Source: Heliobacterium mobile (GTDB lineage: Bacteria > Bacillota > Desulfitobacteriia > Heliobacteriales > Heliobacteriaceae). From it: a stretch of 64,000 bases of DNA. The notes beneath the pieces were generated by a model. It searched no databases and was not told where the DNA came from. It saw only the letters and a program-made list of their open reading frames with translations. Below, piece after piece: positions 61,979-64,000 of the stretch (positions are counted from its first letter, which is position 1; each line of letters begins with the position of its first letter). The stretch is taken from positions 1 through 64,000 of the forward strand of contig NZ_WNKU01000010.1 of the NCBI RefSeq assembly GCF_009720735.1, in the 5' to 3' direction. A program made the position numbers and the translations under genes.

Positions 61979-62031
61979 GCCACATACCTCCCCCATAGGT
62001 TGCCCCGGTGAAGGGATAAAACGGGCAAAAA

Positions 62032-62058
62032 CCCCCCTAAGATCTGTTCTCAGGGGGG
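62032..62058 (-). terminator. Intrinsic terminator between asp23 and amaP
   Basis: On the minus strand CCCCCCT pairs with AGGGGGG across a 13-base loop and is followed by TTTTTGCCCG. It lies 6 bases past the asp23 stop and would limit read-through into amaP-nusB. Confidence 0.78.
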
Positions 62059-62064
62059 CCTGGA

Positions 62065-62451
62065 CTATTTTACTCGATCGTCCTCTTTCGGCTCCTGGGT
62101 GGGGAAATGTACTCCTTGGATATGCACGTTGACTTCCACGACAGCCAACCCGGTCATGCTCTCAATGGAGCGCTTTACGTTTTCCTGCACCCGTTTGGCC
62201 ACTTCGGGAATACGGCTGCCGAAATCGACGACAATGTTCAGATCTACAGCGGCTTCTTTTTCGCCCACTTCAACTTTGACGCCTTTCGTCAAGTTTTTGC
62301 GGCCTAAAATTTCAGCGATTCCGCCGCCAATGCCGCCGCTCATGGCGGTGACCCCTGCGACTTCCGTAGCGGCCAATCCGGCGATGGTGGCCACGACTTC
62401 GTTAGAGATACGGACGTGACCGATTTCTTGTTTCGTATGGACATGATCCAT
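62065..62451 (-). CDS. Asp23/Gls24 family envelope stress protein
   Basis: 128 residues from ATG 62451; GTG 62457 with AGGGGG upstream is an alternative. IGHVRISNEVVATIAGLAA and VDLNIVVDFGSRIPEVAKRV are the Asp23 core. B. subtilis YqhY is the homologue at the same place downstream of accC, where it influences acetyl-CoA carboxylase activity. Confidence 0.92.
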   Translation of the reverse strand: MDHVHTKQEIGHVRISNEVVATIAGLAATEVAGVTAMSGGIGGGIAEILGRKNLTKGVKVEVGEKEAAVDLNIVVDFGSRIPEVAKRVQENVKRSIESMTGLAVVEVNVHIQGVHFPTQEPKEDDRVK

Positions 62452-62591
62452 GTACACGGGCACCCCCTAGGCATATGGTTTCCGATGGAGAGTGTCCATC
62501 AGTATTATTGTACCAAAGTGCGCCATTCTATACCAGATGGGGGATATTGTTTCTTCAAAGCTTGACATAAAACGGGGCAAGGATGAATAAA

Positions 62592-62620
62592 CCCCCGACT
62601 CTTCGAATGAGAGCCGGGGG
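62592..62620 (-). terminator. Intrinsic terminator after accC
   Basis: On the minus strand CCCCCGGCTC and GAGTCGGGGG form a 10-bp stem with one G-U and are followed by TTTATTC. It lies 35 bases past the accC stop. Confidence 0.8.
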
Positions 62621-62654
62621 GATGTACGTAAGAGGACAATCAGAACGGTCTTCC

Positions 62655-64000
62655 CTATTCTCCCGTCATCCGGCGTTGGATGAAGTTGGTATAGACTTCA
62701 CCCTTCTGGAAGAAAGCGTTTTCAAGAACCTTCAGCTGGAAGGGAATCGTCGTCTTCACACCTTCGATGACGAACTCGTCAAGGGCTCGTTGCATCCGGG
62801 CGATCGCTTCTTGACGATCCCGTCCCCAAACGATCAACTTGCCGATCATGGAATCGTAATAGGGCGGGATGGAATAACCAGCATAAGCGGCGCTGTCCAG
62901 ACGAACGCCGAGTCCACCGGGAGGACGATATGTTTTGATCAAACCGGGGCTGGGCATGAAGTTTTTGTTCGGATCTTCCGCGTTGATGCGGCATTCGATA
63001 GCATGTCCATCGATTTTGATGTCCTCTTGGGTATAACCGAGAGGTTCACCGGCAGCGATGCGGATCTGTTCTTTGATCAGGTCGATACCGGTGATCAGTT
63101 CTGTGACAGGGTGTTCGACCTGGATACGGGTGTTCATTTCAATGAAATAGTACTGACCATGCTTGTCGAGGAGGAACTCGACGGTGCCGGCATTGCAATA
63201 GTTGACGGACTTGGCCGCAAGGACGGCTTGTTCGCCCATTTCTTTGCGCAGTTCCGGTGAAAGGGCAGGAGAAGGTGCTTCTTCAAGCAGTTTTTGATTT
63301 CGGCGCTGCACAGAGCAGTCCCGTTCTCCCAAATAGACCGTGTTGCCGAATTGGTCGGCCAAGATCTGAAACTCGATGTGGCGGGGCTCTTCCACATATT
63401 TTTCAATGTAGACGGCTTTGTTGGCAAAGGCCGCTTCCGCTTCCGTTTGAGCGGTATGCAGGGCATTGAGCAGATCTTTTTCCGTATGGGCGATCCGCAT
63501 GCCCCGTCCGCCGCCGCCGGCAGAAGCCTTGATCATGACAGGGTAACCGATCTCTTCAGCGATCTGTTCCGCTTCTTCGTCGGAAGTGACGATGGAGTCG
63601 GAACCGGGAACGACGCGAACACCGGCCTTGATCATGGTCTCCCGAGCCACAGCCTTAGCACCCATCGATTCAATGGCCTTGGAGTTGGGACCGATGAATT
63701 TGATCTTGCAAGTTTCGCAGATCTCCGCGAAATAGGCGTTTTCCGAAAGGAAACCAAAACCAGGGTGGATCGCATCGGCACCGGATACAGCAGCGGCGCT
63801 GATGATGTTGGGGATGTTCAAATAGCTGCGGTTCGACGGCGCCGGTCCGACACAATAGGCTTCATCAGCCAGCTTGACGTGGAGGGCGTCTTTGTCCGCT
63901 TCCGAGTATACGGCAACCGTACCGATGCCTAGTTCTTTACAGGCACGGATAATCCGAACGGCGATTTCGCCGCGGTTGGCGATAAGAATCTTTTTAAATA
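62655..64000 (-). CDS. accC: Acetyl-CoA carboxylase, biotin carboxylase subunit (5' end beyond the window)
   Basis: 448 codons present. The frame is open from the right edge, where [20 protein letters not shown] is the family N-terminus, so only the first one to few codons are missing (the codon at the edge is not ATG). ATP-grasp features are [27 protein letters not shown] and [16 protein letters not shown]. It carboxylates biotin on AccB in fatty acid synthesis. Gene order accC-asp23-nusB matches Bacillus. Confidence 0.96.
   Translation of the reverse strand, partial: FKKILIANRGEIAVRIIRACKELGIGTVAVYSEADKDALHVKLADEAYCVGPAPSNRSYLNIPNIISAAAVSGADAIHPGFGFLSENAYFAEICETCKIKFIGPNSKAIESMGAKAVARETMIKAGVRVVPGSDSIVTSDEEAEQIAEEIGYPVMIKASAGGGGRGMRIAHTEKDLLNALHTAQTEAEAAFANKAVYIEKYVEEPRHIEFQILADQFGNTVYLGERDCSVQRRNQKLLEEAPSPALSPELRKEMGEQAVLAAKSVNYCNAGTVEFLLDKHGQYYFIEMNTRIQVEHPVTELITGIDLIKEQIRIAAGEPLGYTQEDIKIDGHAIECRINAEDPNKNFMPSPGLIKTYRPPGGLGVRLDSAAYAGYSIPPYYDSMIGKLIVWGRDRQEAIARMQRALDEFVIEGVKTTIPFQLKVLENAFFQKGEVYTNFIQRRMTGE

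Overview
The window looks like a chromosomal segment of an anaerobic, endospore-forming member of the Clostridia (Bacillota). The evidence is the dense set of sporulation genes (spoIIAA-AB-sigF, dacF, spoVAEA, spoVAF, spoIIM, spoIVB, spo0A, CotS-type coat kinases), an NfnAB transhydrogenase, a 2-hydroxyacyl-CoA dehydratase-type activase, tungstate uptake, and Firmicutes-type 16S rRNA and Shine-Dalgarno sequences. Base composition is near balanced. The overall picture would fit a Peptococcaceae/Heliobacteriaceae-type organism, but no photosynthesis or other lineage-diagnostic gene is present, so genus is not assigned. Almost every gene lies on the minus strand. The two clear plus-strand genes are a 74-aa protein (33340) and an FHA membrane protein (52506).

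Layout, right to left in the direction of transcription. 64-42 kb is the classic conserved block accC - asp23 - amaP - nusB - (TsaD-like) - nfnS/nfnL - xseA - xseB - ispA - dxs - tlyA - nadK - mnmM - argR - recN - spoIVB - spo0A, with an FHA membrane protein inserted on the opposite strand. 42-36.6 kb is a signalling and peptidase stretch: a haem-type methyl-accepting chemotaxis protein, a lipoprotein, an HD-GYP protein and an M20 peptidase. 36.6-25.4 kb is a second conserved block: nudF, endoQ, spoIIM, a DprE1/DprE2-like pair, xerD, deoB, pdp and dacF. It runs into spoIIAA-spoIIAB-sigF and spoVAEA-spoVAF (25.2-20.7 kb). 20.7-17.4 kb carries a three-gene, split version of the CoA-dehydratase activase/DUF2229 system. 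17.2-4 kb is a spore-coat-like cluster: three CotS-family proteins, a GT4 glycosyltransferase and a 1187-residue repeat-rich LysM protein. A modE-like/tupBCA tungstate import operon sits inside it. 4-1 kb holds a split ThrE-type exporter and a CoA-transferase. An rRNA operon starts at the left edge.

The most notable observations are: (i) spo0A, the master sporulation regulator, is split by a single-base insertion exactly between its receiver and DNA-binding domains, while its sigma-H/0A-box promoter looks intact; (ii) the spoIVB reading frame runs straight through a strong intrinsic terminator with no stop codon before it; (iii) the LysM coat-like protein contains three different strictly phased peptide arrays (20 pentapeptides, 6 heptapeptides, 7 tryptophans spaced by 7); (iv) two of the three CotS paralogues have lost catalytic residues; (v) a membrane protein couples an extracytoplasmic degenerate trypsin-like domain to a cytoplasmic FHA domain; (vi) a short promoter-terminator unit at 34.46-34.57 kb may encode an unknown small RNA. 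All assignments come from reading the sequence by eye; no database search was run.
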